A DNA stretch of 64,000 nucleotides from Pseudomonas lactis (GTDB lineage: Bacteria; Pseudomonadota; Gammaproteobacteria; Pseudomonadales; Pseudomonadaceae): contig NZ_JYLO01000008.1 of assembly GCF_001439845.1 (NCBI RefSeq), forward strand, positions 62,001 through 126,000. Reading direction: 5' to 3'. Position numbers and translations under genes: made by a program. Positions 38,201 through 45,243 of the stretch are shown here, piece by piece. A model generated the notes under the pieces. That model saw nothing but the letters and a program-made list of their open reading frames with translations. It made no database searches and was not told the DNA's origin. Within the stretch, counting starts at the first letter, position 1. Every line of letters starts with the position of its first letter.

Positions 38201-38347
38201 AAGTCAGGCGGGGCGGTACGATCTAAAGCTCAGCTAGCAAAAGATAAAATTATCACAGACGGAAAAGGTATTTTCGGAAGCTCTGGAAAAAGCACCAAAG
38301 GCGTAACCGTCAGCGAAGCCAGGGTTCCATTATGGAGGTTGCCGTAG
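34013..38347 (+). CDS. Rhs2, prePAAR/PAAR/Rhs T6SS effector with PD-(D/E)XK nuclease-like toxin
   Basis: 1444 residues with the same prePAAR (AAREGDALLH, 7-16), hydrophobic helices and split PAAR as Rhs1. The Rhs core is related but more diverged and also ends in DPIGLAGG (codons from 37916). The C-terminal tail (about 1325-1444) is unrelated to that of Rhs1. It starts with a helix GKAAENLVHKKL and contains YVDILIRNN followed by VAVEVKSGG, giving Asp1380, Glu1395 and Lys1397 in the D...ExK pattern of restriction-endonuclease-fold enzymes. A DNase role is inferred from this motif. It has no adjacent Eag gene. The TAG stop shares its G with the GTG of the downstream immunity candidate. Confidence 0.9.
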   Translation: MSEDLWAAREGDALLHTSVMADILGGVLEVAAYAALTTVGCLAVAGAVFLATGATIATGGVALVLVVGAVVGITAGLTGADLKISSWCESAANWVFPPVIDAFITSGSYNVFINGKKAARAAGKMTAVPVAPSEPPAPSFLDMAGEFFSQMWRPTVASPAPGTEPCPLDTVACNKHPPMPLQFIAEGSSSVFINGQPAARSGDRSTCDAKIGTAEGLISPDVRIGGETIVVQEIRSGKTPGVGLAIAVVMALRGNLKCFWTKLPCMIGGALVGGAISYGTAKVTSALKSAMHGSPNPVHSATGAKVLGEEEELDFVLPGLLPIDWQRFYNSLDTRRDGLFGAGWSVDYEVSVEIDADENLFYIDEQGRRLEIGYIPLSGGAFDPGEGLAVRRSGDGAVLIESIDGLYRLFEIDPQNNSRMRLHLLGDRNEGRIFLDYDAQGRLHRLRDTHDFMHVELSYTTQHPRRVSHIERRYLRQDHFDGRCDVLVSYRYDSNGDLAEVLDAQGTTLRRFAYDSSRRMVEHQLASGLRCFYQWAQVPGPDGQEWRVSRHWTDAGDEYNFDYDLDAGITRVTDGLMRVSTRHWNPQYQITRYVDNAGDIWEFEWNEDRQFAGAIDPKNGRWRFCYDDSGNLSTVTDPLGRTRGTQWLAHWALPQIETDPAGNSWHYRYDQRGNCIEEVDPLGNRTRYVYDGFGQPVRIIDATEKTRTLHWNEWSQLVEEVDCSGYPTRYQYDAFGNLVVQTNAEGESVRYRYGPQGLLLECQLPDGRVEQFQRSTSGYLTAYIDPAGSTTRYAYDVRGLVKQRWDAHNRTVMFDHDAYGRLRKLTNENGESYRFEWDAADRMVQQQDLDKSRRCYTYDPLDDVIAVDYLPGTEGEPVAPLSHQFQRDAVGRLTSKITADGTTVYQHDPNDQLVSVTFTALDGAEQILGFRYDALGQMVQEQSTAGSLRHHYDELGNLIQTQLPDGRWLNRLYYGSGHLHQLNLDGKVISDFERDRLHREVQRTQGQLKTSTTYDRSGRVRSRQRRSIDQPWQLPPLVETDYTYDPSDNLLGRRRIDRQEHLGYDSTGRILSSHQAGHSETYAYDAAANLLDSPSQSGLVRHNRLLTYQDKRYKYDALGRMIEKRSAARGLQRFAYDAENRLVEVRNENSSVVRMAYDPLGRRNEKTEHDSNGYPLGETRFIWDGLRLLQEQKYRQTSLYIYEDEGYEPLARVDGIGPLQKIRYYHNDLNGLPEQLTEADGHDVWRATYRVWGSTLTEEREPSYIEEQNFRFQGQYLDRETGLHFNTFRFYDPAVGCFTTPDPIGLAGGGNLYQYAPNPTGWIDPLGWACSSAQRRQNKANGKAAENLVHKKLLNNPNVTVLGTQVYIRTPGAGRGRYVDILIRNNKTGKIVAVEVKSGGAVRSKAQLAKDKIITDGKGIFGSSGKSTKGVTVSEARVPLWRLP

Positions 38348-39006
38348 TGACAGAATCTACAAAAAACATACTAAAAGCACTTACAGATTTTTTGAAAGTT
38401 CCATTTAACGAAAACGGGTATATCCTGAAAAAAGATCGATACTTTGAACACGTAGAACAGAATGGTCGGATTCGTCGATATGCTATAAACCTATCTAATA
38501 AAAAAGGCTGGTTCTCTCTCCACCTGACGCTACAAATGCTTGATCCAGCTCTAATGAAAAGCGTTAACATCATCCTTGAAAAAGCACTCAGGGATGAAAG
38601 ACTTGAATATCCGGAAAACTGGTCGCAGTCAATTATCGAAAAGACAATAAAAACCCGAACGTCTAATCACATTGTCGCCGAGCTCACCGATTGGCGAGGG
38701 TTAAAAGACCCCAGCGAACCGCTTGAGCATTTCAATAAACGGTTCTCCATATGGTTGTACTCATTCGACCATTTGGATGAAATGCCTGATTGGGAAGAGC
38801 AATTAATGGCGAGCTTTGAATTGGCAATGATTTGGTTTAGAGAGGTCGATTCAGACGACTGGATCCGTTCCAATACTGTTTACCCTTCTCTGTATCTTCT
38901 CAACAAGGAAGGGCTCAAGCAAAGCCTTGAGAAACAATACAGGGCAACATTACAGTCATCGGAAGATCCACAGGAAGTAAAATTATTTCACGAATACTTG
39001 CCATAA
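38347..39006 (+). CDS. Probable immunity protein to Rhs2 nuclease toxin
   Basis: 219 residues from GTG 38347, chosen because GGAGG lies at 38334-38338, 8 bases upstream; the ATG at 38332 would be two bases before that site. The stop of rhs2 and this start overlap (TAGTG). The protein is soluble, rich in Leu, Trp and acidic residues (about 12 Trp and many Glu/Asp), and has no signal peptide. An acidic surface would suit a protein that blocks a nuclease, but this is inference. Family not recognised with confidence. AT-rich relative to the rhs core. Confidence 0.7.
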   Translation: MTESTKNILKALTDFLKVPFNENGYILKKDRYFEHVEQNGRIRRYAINLSNKKGWFSLHLTLQMLDPALMKSVNIILEKALRDERLEYPENWSQSIIEKTIKTRTSNHIVAELTDWRGLKDPSEPLEHFNKRFSIWLYSFDHLDEMPDWEEQLMASFELAMIWFREVDSDDWIRSNTVYPSLYLLNKEGLKQSLEKQYRATLQSSEDPQEVKLFHEYLP

Positions 39007-39033
39007 AAAACCAGTGCAACACAGCACAAATGA

Positions 39034-39189
39034 ACGGTTTTATTTAAACCCACGACCATAAAACAAACGACCGCAAAATGCGAGCCGAAAGGGCCGGATC
39101 AATTCAAGGCCGAGCTCGCAGAGCTTAGGAAGGAGGCACTGGACCCTACCTCCACGCTTAATAAGATTTTGAGGAAAGTAGACTTATGA
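39034..39189 (+). pseudogene. Relic of a displaced Rhs-type toxin C-terminus
   Basis: An open frame without a start codon runs from 39034 to a TGA at 39187-39189. It reads as a charged helical tail (FKAELAELRKEALDPTSTLN, then KILRKVDL), and its stop overlaps the next ATG as ATGA. That overlap is the arrangement expected between a toxin tail and its immunity gene. An in-frame TGA at 39031 closes the frame upstream. I read it as the stump of an older toxin tail pushed aside by the present one, retained with its immunity gene. Confidence 0.45.
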
Positions 39190-39773
39190 ATTACTTCAAA
39201 CTTAATCCAAACGTTACCAGTAAAAAGTGGGAAGGTTATGTAAACCTGGGAGGGCTCTTTTATAAAGGAGAGGAAGTAGACGATGTCGAGCTGTCTAATA
39301 GTAGAACGCCTTGTGTCTTCGAACCCCTGCACTACGAGATTCTCCTAGATGGAAAAACAGCTCCGGTCAACACCATCGGGGCTGATTTTTTTGTATTCGA
39401 CGAAGCTCTCCAAGGATTGGATAACTTGCTGACGGAGCATGTGCAATTTTTGCCCATCAGCCACGAAAAACAAAACGTGCGTTATCGTCTTCTTAACGCT
39501 TACAAACATGTCGATTGCGTCGATTGGGCGCTGTCAGAATACGAGGCGTGGCCCGAATCACATGTGGTCAAAGAGTGGCAAAATCCAAGAGGTCGTTTCT
39601 TTTTCAACCCAACATTAAGCATAGACAAAATCCCAAAAAAAACAGAGGTTTTTCGCTTAGAGGGCTGGGGCGGAGCTTTCAACATCGTCATTTGCGAAGC
39701 GTATAAAAATAAGTTGCAGGGCTTTGACTTTGACCATTCTCTTTTGGAATTTCACCCTATTATTCTTGTGTGA
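39186..39773 (+). CDS. Orphan immunity-like protein (DUF1629/Imm11-like)
   Basis: 195 residues starting MNYFKLNPNVTSKKW. Segments such as LTEHVQFLPISHE, YRLLNAYKHVDCVDW and EVFRL are of the DUF1629 immunity type seen in polymorphic toxin clusters; the assignment is by eye. No intact toxin gene precedes it, only the short relic frame at 39034-39189, whose stop it overlaps. Retained orphan immunity genes can protect against kin that still carry the old toxin (general knowledge of rhs/CDI loci). AGGAAAG lies about 8 bases upstream. Confidence 0.65.
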   Translation: MNYFKLNPNVTSKKWEGYVNLGGLFYKGEEVDDVELSNSRTPCVFEPLHYEILLDGKTAPVNTIGADFFVFDEALQGLDNLLTEHVQFLPISHEKQNVRYRLLNAYKHVDCVDWALSEYEAWPESHVVKEWQNPRGRFFFNPTLSIDKIPKKTEVFRLEGWGGAFNIVICEAYKNKLQGFDFDHSLLEFHPIILV

Positions 39774-40167
39774 CCCAAACTTATTCATTAGGCAGATTAT
39801 TCAAAATGAATACCCATAAGATAAATTAAGTTAATCCGTCCCCTTTACCATTCTCGTTGACTTCGAACTGTGCAAATTGGATTGGGTAACGTTTATATGG
39901 TTTTGAAAGGGGAAATCCCAATACCGAAAGGTGGGTTCATCCAACTATCGCTATAGACCAAGGCCAGCCTTTTTCAATTTTTTAGCAGGTTCCGTGGATT
40001 ACCTGTTGAGTAAGTGCTATTCAAACCCGTCCCTGCCTGTCCGAACATATAGCGGGCAAAAGAAAGAAGGCTTTTTCAACGAGAAGGAGGAGAGGTTTAT
40101 TCAATAAATAACGGGGCCTAAGCAACTGCCAAAATCGAATAACCTCCCCGCCTATTCGTCCCTTTAC
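39774..40167. other. AT-rich intergenic region at the right edge of the rhs block (394 bp)
   Basis: I see no gene, terminal repeats or transposase remnant here. It separates the rightward rhs/immunity series from a leftward gene, so both transcripts end in it. No convincing intrinsic terminator was found. Confidence 0.5.
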
Positions 40168-41379
40168 TTAAACGCCTAGTTTTTTCTTTGCCTTTTGTTC
40201 CTGGATAGTTTTCAGCAAATCGACTTTTTCATCTATATAAGCTTGGCGCTTTTCAATATTGTCCATACGAGACTGCTCAGTCGGCGCTTCTGATGACTCA
40301 GGAGTTACATACGGTTTGTAGAGAATGTCGAACCGCTCGGCGAGCTCTGGCATTTGCTTTTCGATTTCATCCAGCGTCTTCTCAATATTGCTCAAGCGCC
40401 CTTCTGTATCAGTAGGCGCATCATCGCTCGGCTGCACCCCTATCGCGTCGCGCCCTAAAGCCAGAAAAATAAACAGGTTGGCCGTCGCCTCATTTTTTAT
40501 TTCAGCGCCGGTGAGGCGAGCCTCCATTTTTTGCTCTTTCGTTGCAGCAGGATCTACAGTTCCAATCGTGCCATCTGCGTTCTGTACTTCCGCCCCTGGC
40601 ATTTCACTGTACGCTGCAAATTTATTCTGGAAATAGCTGGACGAGAATTGCTGTCCGACAGTAAAGGGGCTACTGACCATGTTGTCTGCCGCGGCGCTTA
40701 TAAAAGCATTACGTACAGTGGCTGCTACTGATGGAGGCGCTGGAGGCAAGCTCTGTGGCTGGCTGACAATACTTTGTATTGTGCTTACGGTAGGCTTCGG
40801 ACTGTTCGGTGTACCACTTGGCAATGGCGTAGTCGGCCTATGCTGCGAAGGCGACACGGGCGGTTTATTCTGCGAAGTTGGTTTGTCCTGCGAAGTTGGT
40901 TTATCATGAGAAGTTGGTTTGTCCTGCGAAGTTGGTTTGTCCTGCGAAGTTGGTTTATCCTGAGAAGTTGGTTTGTCCTGCGAAGTTGGTTTGTCCTGCG
41001 AAGTTGGTTTATTCGGCGGAGTTGGTGTATTCGGCACGGGCTGCCTACGAGACGGAGGCCTCTTGGAGCCGCGACCAGAACGGCTAGATCCAAGTACTCC
41101 AAATCCAGCTCCACGAGACTTGGCAGTATCAAGCTCGGATACACCAGCGCTAAGGTTATTAGCAACTGCAGCATCGGCACGTTTGTTTTTAGCAGCGATT
41201 TCTTCAGGGGTCGCCAGTGGGTATTTAAGGGCCTTCTCGTTCGCGGCACTAGAGTCACGTTCAACGTTAGAACTGTCTGCTACTGTGCCGGCAGTACCCG
41301 AGGCCGCTGGAGCATTCGCCTCCACTTTTTTCTCTTGAGGTAAAAAGGAAGATGGAACAAAAGGCTGATCAATTTTCAT
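40168..41379 (-). CDS. Hydrophilic protein with eight KPTSQD-type repeats, unknown function
   Basis: 403 residues from ATG 41379 (AGAGGTG about 7 bases upstream); a GTG two codons earlier is the alternative. There is no signal peptide or membrane helix. Residues about 1-120 are Ala/Ser-rich and polar; eight tandem KPTSQD hexapeptides (with SHD and SQN variants) follow at about 122-170, then a Pro/Ser-rich linker. A folded-looking segment (about 215-300) precedes a coiled-coil C-terminus with two similar units (RLSNIEKTLDEIEKQ and RMDNIEKRQAYIDEK). It is convergent with the rhs block. The layout of disordered polar N-terminus, repeat spacer and helical end suggests a secreted or scaffold protein; no family was recognised. 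Confidence 0.75.
   Translation of the reverse strand: MKIDQPFVPSSFLPQEKKVEANAPAASGTAGTVADSSNVERDSSAANEKALKYPLATPEEIAAKNKRADAAVANNLSAGVSELDTAKSRGAGFGVLGSSRSGRGSKRPPSRRQPVPNTPTPPNKPTSQDKPTSQDKPTSQDKPTSQDKPTSQDKPTSHDKPTSQDKPTSQNKPPVSPSQHRPTTPLPSGTPNSPKPTVSTIQSIVSQPQSLPPAPPSVAATVRNAFISAAADNMVSSPFTVGQQFSSSYFQNKFAAYSEMPGAEVQNADGTIGTVDPAATKEQKMEARLTGAEIKNEATANLFIFLALGRDAIGVQPSDDAPTDTEGRLSNIEKTLDEIEKQMPELAERFDILYKPYVTPESSEAPTEQSRMDNIEKRQAYIDEKVDLLKTIQEQKAKKKLGV
40871..41014 (-). repeat. Eight 18-bp tandem repeats encoding KPTSQD
   Basis: Eight consecutive 18-base units related to TGCGAAGTTGGTTTGTCC (plus strand), in frame with the gene, followed at 41015-41032 by a degenerate ninth unit (GGCGGAGTTGGTGTATTC). 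Units differ at only one to three bases, so copy number may vary between strains by slippage without breaking the frame. Confidence 0.92.
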
Positions 41380-41428
41380 ATACACACCTCTAAAATGAGT
41401 TAGAGCCGCTCCCTGCTGTCTCGCGCTA

Positions 41429-41457
41429 TATGTGTCTTCTTGTACAGATGTAGTTCC
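41429..41457 (-). promoter_or_regulatory. hrp-box-like motif upstream of the repeat-protein gene
   Basis: On the minus strand GGAACT, 16 bases, ACACATA. The HrpL-dependent hrp box is GGAACC-N15/16-CCACNNA; nine or so of the key positions match, with one mismatch in each half. It lies 50 bases before the ATG at 41379. It was found by looking, not by scoring, and a chance match is possible. Confidence 0.25.
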
Positions 41458-41572
41458 ACAGTGAAGTAAAAAACATAAACCATAAACAGTGATTCAAGTA
41501 GTCGCTACTGTATTTATTAATACCTAAGCAAGAGGCAACGACTGTTATTCCACCGGGAACGCTTCTAACACC

Positions 41573-41611
41573 CAACAAAAATGGGCACCCGACCCCGTCG
41601 GCGTGCCCATT
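41573..41611 (-). terminator. Intrinsic terminator of the HU gene
   Basis: AATGGGCAC (41580-41588) pairs with GTGCCCATT (41603-41611), with a smaller CGAC/GTCG pairing inside the loop. On the minus strand it is followed by TTTTGTT. It lies 43 bases past the HU stop. Confidence 0.85.
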
Positions 41612-41653
41612 TTCTTTACCGCCCCGCCTCCCTTCGAGACGGTACCGCTTAAC

Positions 41654-41929
41654 TTACGGGTTGACGCTGTCTTTGAGCGACTTGCCTGGCTTGAAAGCGA
41701 CGGTGTTGCTGGCCTTGATCTTCACTGGCTCACCGGTTTGCGGGTTTTTGCCGGTGCGGGCGCCGCGGTGGCGTTGCAGGAAGGTGCCGAAGCCGACCAG
41801 GGTGACGCTGTCCTTGCGGTGCAGGGCGCCGGTGATTTCTTCAAGGACGGCGTTGAGGACGCGGTTGGCCTGTTCTTTGGTGAGATCGGCTTTTTCAGCG
41901 ATGGCGGCTGCGAGATCTGGTTTACGCAT
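41654..41929 (-). CDS. hupA: HU-family DNA-binding protein
   Basis: 91 residues, complete HU fold: helical N-terminus MRKPDLAAAIAEKADLTKEQ, the core LVGFGTFLQRHRGARTGKNP and arm NPQTGEPVKIKASNTVAFKPGK (split here for length). HU bends and compacts DNA non-specifically. The neighbourhood (rubredoxin reductase, ubiC, ubiA, phoB) matches the Pseudomonas HU gene called hupA in P. putida; Pseudomonas carries several HU paralogues, so the symbol rests on context. An AGAGG ribosome site precedes the ATG, and a strong terminator follows. Confidence 0.92.
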   Translation of the reverse strand: MRKPDLAAAIAEKADLTKEQANRVLNAVLEEITGALHRKDSVTLVGFGTFLQRHRGARTGKNPQTGEPVKIKASNTVAFKPGKSLKDSVNP

Positions 41930-42119
41930 ATGTGAAGCCTCTTTGACGGTTTTTTGTTGTTATGTCCGTGCTGCTCTCTGGTGGAGCAGCGCCAAGGCGC
42001 CGCAGGCTCTACTCTGCGGCAGACGGGAGTGAGGATGGCATGCCCTCGGGCGCCGCGCCAGTCTCGCGGCGGCCTTTCTCCGGGTATGAACGTGATGTTT
42101 GCGACAGAACGGCTGGTAT

Positions 42120-43268
42120 TTACGCCAGTAACGGCGGAAGTTCTTTGTTCAGCGCCAGTTTTTCCATGACGGCGCTGCCGGTCAGTGCGTAACCCAGCAG
42201 GCGGCCGCTGGCATCGCGGCACAGGGCCTTGATGTCGGCACCCTGCCCTTCGACGCTCCACACACCTTCGGTGCCCCGTGGCGCAGGAGACACCACCAGC
42301 GGGCACACCGGGGTTTTCACCGTGATCGGCATAGGCCCATAGCTCACCGCCGTGGCATTGCCGGCCAAGGTTTGCGCCAGGGCGCGGGCGCAGCTCATCA
42401 ATGGCATCACGTACAACAGGTTCAGACCATCAACCTCTGCGCAGTCGCCCAAGGCGTAGATGTTGGCGTGGGAGGTCTTGAGGTGGCGGTCCACCATGAT
42501 GCCGCGGTTGATTTGCAGGCCGGCGGCTGCGGCCAAGTCCACGCGAGGGCGCAGGCCAATGGCGGACACCACCAGGTCACAGTGGATCACTTCGCCGTCC
42601 GACAGGTGCGCTTCAAGGCCGTCAGCCGTGCGTTGCAAGCGATTGAGCACCGGGCCTAGGTGGAAACGCGCGCCGATGCCTTCCAGCCCGGCTTGCACCG
42701 CTGCGGCTGCCGCCGGGTGCAGCAGGGTCGGCATGACTTGCTCACACGGTGCGACCAGATCGATTTCATAGCCGCCCAGGATCAGATCATTGGCAAACTC
42801 ACAACCGATCAGGCCGGCGCCGAGCAGCAGCACCCGCCGTTTGCCGGCAGCGGCAGCGCGAAAGCGCGCATAGTCTTCCAGGTCGTTGATCGGGAAAATC
42901 AACTCAGCCGCATCGCCTTCGACCGGTACGCGCACGGTTTCTGCGCCCCAGGCCAGGACCAGGTCGCGGTAGGTCACTGCTTCCTCGCCGATCCACAGAC
43001 GCTTGTGGCCTGGGTCGATGCCGCTGATGCGCGTATGGGTGCGCACTTGGGCCTTGAGTTGCTCGGCCATCGCGCCAGGCTCGGCCATGCTCAGGCCATC
43101 GGCTTCCTTGTTCTTGCCAAAGCCGGTGGAGAGCATGGGCTTGGAGTAGGAGCGTCCGTCATCGGCAGTGATCAGCAGCAATGGGGTCTCGCTGTCGAGC
43201 TTGCGAAACTCCCGGGCGACGTTGTAACCGGCCAATCCTGTGCCGATGATCACGACAGGTGCGTTCAT
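42120..43268 (-). CDS. alkT: Rubredoxin-NAD(+) reductase
   Basis: 382 residues. The N-terminal FAD-binding motif [17 protein letters not shown] (GxGxxG) is followed by a second dinucleotide-binding motif [17 protein letters not shown] for NADH near residue 145, and [13 protein letters not shown] near residue 270 that contacts FAD. It reduces rubredoxin for electron transfer to oxidoreductases, including alkane hydroxylases in some strains and oxygen-stress defence in others. AAGGAG precedes the ATG. It lies 36 bases downstream of the rubredoxin gene, so the two form an operon. Symbols alkT/rubB are both in use. Confidence 0.9.
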   Translation of the reverse strand: MNAPVVIIGTGLAGYNVAREFRKLDSETPLLLITADDGRSYSKPMLSTGFGKNKEADGLSMAEPGAMAEQLKAQVRTHTRISGIDPGHKRLWIGEEAVTYRDLVLAWGAETVRVPVEGDAAELIFPINDLEDYARFRAAAAGKRRVLLLGAGLIGCEFANDLILGGYEIDLVAPCEQVMPTLLHPAAAAAVQAGLEGIGARFHLGPVLNRLQRTADGLEAHLSDGEVIHCDLVVSAIGLRPRVDLAAAAGLQINRGIMVDRHLKTSHANIYALGDCAEVDGLNLLYVMPLMSCARALAQTLAGNATAVSYGPMPITVKTPVCPLVVSPAPRGTEGVWSVEGQGADIKALCRDASGRLLGYALTGSAVMEKLALNKELPPLLA

Positions 43269-43304
43269 TCCCTTCTCCTTGTAGTACGTTTCTTAATTCG
43301 TTGA

Positions 43305-43472
43305 TTAGCCGATTTCGATCATTTCGAAATCCATTTTGCCCACACCGCAGTCCGGGCACAGCCAGTCTTCCGGGACGTCCTGCCACAGAGTGCCTGGTGC
43401 AATACCGTCATCCGGCCAGCCGTCCGCTTCGTTGTAAATAAGGCCACAGACGATACATTGCCACTTCTTCAT
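43305..43472 (-). CDS. rubA: Rubredoxin
   Basis: 55 residues starting [20 protein letters not shown]. The iron site is formed by two CxxC pairs, Cys6/Cys9 and Cys39/Cys42 (CIVC and CPDC). [17 protein letters not shown] is the standard rubredoxin middle. It carries one electron from the reductase encoded just downstream. P. aeruginosa has two adjacent rubredoxin genes at this place; here only one is present. Confidence 0.95.
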   Translation of the reverse strand: MKKWQCIVCGLIYNEADGWPDDGIAPGTLWQDVPEDWLCPDCGVGKMDFEMIEIG

Positions 43473-43667
43473 TACGTGCTTCCTCAGGTTCAGGCGTGTT
43501 GGCCGGCGGTCGATGGATCCAGCGTTGCCGCGCGGCTCAGGGCGTTTTGTACTGATCGGGGCCTGCAGATGCAAGCATGTTCGACGCAAACGACGGGTTT
43601 GGCACGGCAAAAGCCCAGGGTGCCATGGTAAGCTCGCGGCCTCTTTTGCTGCCAATACTGACTCACC

Positions 43668-44231
43668 GTGCCGCACTCAATCGCCCTTCCCGATGCTTGC
43701 CAATGGCTGACCCAGAGCCTTCTGAGCCCCTTGCCCACGCCCTTGACCCTCAATTGGCTGTTTGACGAAGGCTCGCTGACGCGACGGCTGACGTGGCTTT
43801 CCAACGAGGGTTTCAGCGTGACGCCGCTGTTCGAAGGCTGGCAACCGTTGCGCGACGACGAATGTGCCGCGCTGGACCTGCCGCCGGCCAGTATCGGTTG
43901 GGTACGCGAGGTGTATTTGCGCGGGCACGGCCAGCCTTGGGTGTTCGCCCGCAGCGTGGCGGCCCGCAGTGCCTTGCAGGGCGACGGGCTGCACATGGAC
44001 GAGCTGGGCAGCCGTTCGCTGGGCGAGTTGCTGTTCTGCGACCGCGCCTTTACCCGCCAGGCTATTGAAGTGTGTCACTACCCTCGTGCCTGGCTGCCAA
44101 CAGCGGACCAGGCCGATAACCTGTGGGCGCGCCGCTCGCGCTTCGACCGCGGGGCGCTGAGCGTGCTGGTGGCGGAAGTCTTTCTGCCGAGTTTCTGGCA
44201 CGCGTTGCACGATCATCCGGAGAACTGCTGA
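43668..44231 (+). CDS. ubiC: Chorismate pyruvate-lyase
   Basis: 187 residues from GTG 43668. It contains the UbiC signature stretches [12 protein letters not shown] (with the product-binding Arg region), [19 protein letters not shown] and [11 protein letters not shown]. The enzyme converts chorismate to 4-hydroxybenzoate plus pyruvate, the first committed step of ubiquinone synthesis. Its stop overlaps the ubiA ATG by one base (TGATG). The 195-base gap to the divergent rubA start should hold both promoters. Confidence 0.93.
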   Translation: MPHSIALPDACQWLTQSLLSPLPTPLTLNWLFDEGSLTRRLTWLSNEGFSVTPLFEGWQPLRDDECAALDLPPASIGWVREVYLRGHGQPWVFARSVAARSALQGDGLHMDELGSRSLGELLFCDRAFTRQAIEVCHYPRAWLPTADQADNLWARRSRFDRGALSVLVAEVFLPSFWHALHDHPENC

Positions 44232-45121
44232 TGTACCAACGTCTGCTCAAGTCCTTGAACCGCCTGAACCCCAGGGCCTGGGATTTCATTCAGTTGACGC
44301 GTATGGACAAGCCCATCGGCATCTACCTGCTGCTGTGGCCGACACTGTGGGCCCTGTGGATCGCCGGCAAGGGCTCGCCGTCGCTGATCAATATCGTGAT
44401 TTTCGTGCTGGGCGTGGTACTCACCCGGGCCGGCGGCTGCGTGATCAATGACTGGGCCGACCGCAAGGTCGATGGCCATGTGAAACGCACCGAGCAACGC
44501 CCGCTGGTGAGCGGCAAGATCAGTTCGAAAGAAGCCCTGGTGTTTTTTGCCGTGCTGATGGGCACCAGTTTCCTGCTGGTGCTGCTGACCAACGCCAGCA
44601 CCATCCTGCTCTCCCTGGGCGGCCTGGCTCTGGCGGCAAGTTACCCATTCATGAAGCGCTACACCTATTACCCCCAAGTGGTGCTGGGCGCGGCGTTTTC
44701 CTGGGGCATGCCGATGGCGTTTACCGCCGAGACCGGCCATTTGCCTGCCACGGCGTGGCTGCTGTACATCGCCAACCTGTTGTGGACGGTGGGCTACGAC
44801 ACCTATTACGCCATGACCGACCGCGATGACGACTTGAAGATCGGGGTGAAATCCACCGCCATTCTATTTGGCGATGCCGACCGCGTGATCATCCTCACGT
44901 TGCAAGGCCTGGCGCTGGCGTGTCTGTTGCTGGCCGGCGCGCGGTTCGAGCTGGGCGGGTGGTTCCACCTGGGGCTGCTGGCGGCAGCGGGCTGTTTTGC
45001 CTGGGAGTTCTGGTACACACGGGACAGGGACCGCATGAAGTGCTTCAAGGCGTTCTTGCATAACCACTGGGCCGGGTTAGCGATTTTTATCGGGATTGTG
45101 GTGGATTACGCGGTTCGCTGA
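44231..45121 (+). CDS. ubiA: 4-hydroxybenzoate octaprenyltransferase (polyprenyltransferase)
   Basis: 296 residues, inner-membrane protein with about eight to nine transmembrane helices. The first Asp-rich prenyl-diphosphate motif is [20 protein letters not shown] and the second lies in [20 protein letters not shown]. It attaches the polyprenyl chain to 4-hydroxybenzoate, the next step after UbiC. The start chosen overlaps the ubiC stop; an in-frame extension into ubiC was rejected. Confidence 0.95.
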   Translation: MYQRLLKSLNRLNPRAWDFIQLTRMDKPIGIYLLLWPTLWALWIAGKGSPSLINIVIFVLGVVLTRAGGCVINDWADRKVDGHVKRTEQRPLVSGKISSKEALVFFAVLMGTSFLLVLLTNASTILLSLGGLALAASYPFMKRYTYYPQVVLGAAFSWGMPMAFTAETGHLPATAWLLYIANLLWTVGYDTYYAMTDRDDDLKIGVKSTAILFGDADRVIILTLQGLALACLLLAGARFELGGWFHLGLLAAAGCFAWEFWYTRDRDRMKCFKAFLHNHWAGLAIFIGIVVDYAVR

Positions 45122-45146
45122 GGATTCTGTGGTGACTGTTGGGACG

Positions 45147-45224
45147 CCATCGCAGGCAAGCCAGCTCCCACATTTTGACTGTATTCGCAGATCAAAAAAT
45201 TGGGAGAGGCTTGCCCCCCGATGG
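45147..45224. repeat. Two REP sequences downstream of ubiA
   Basis: One REP (about 45147-45172) reads GCAAGCCAGCTCCCAC; a second, degenerate one (about 45200-45224) reads GGGAGAGGCTTGCCCC in the opposite orientation. They face outward rather than inward, so they do not make a standard REPIN hairpin. They lie between the converging ubiA and the leftward gene at 45244. Confidence 0.75.
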
Positions 45225-45243
45225 ATTCAGCAGCGCCGCAGAC

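Noticed and set aside
39774-40167. Possible insertion-sequence remnant at the right edge of the rhs block
   Set aside because: No terminal inverted repeats, target duplication or transposase-like translation was found on either strand.
40871-41014. Tandem repeats as a CRISPR array
   Set aside because: The 18-base units are directly adjacent with no spacers, lie in frame within a coding sequence, and no cas gene is nearby.
40774-41343. Rightward frame of repeated LRSWF units opposite the KPTSQD repeats
   Set aside because: It is the antisense of the 18-bp repeats; all frames of an 18-base repeat look periodic. The leftward frame has a start, ribosome site and a non-repetitive continuation.
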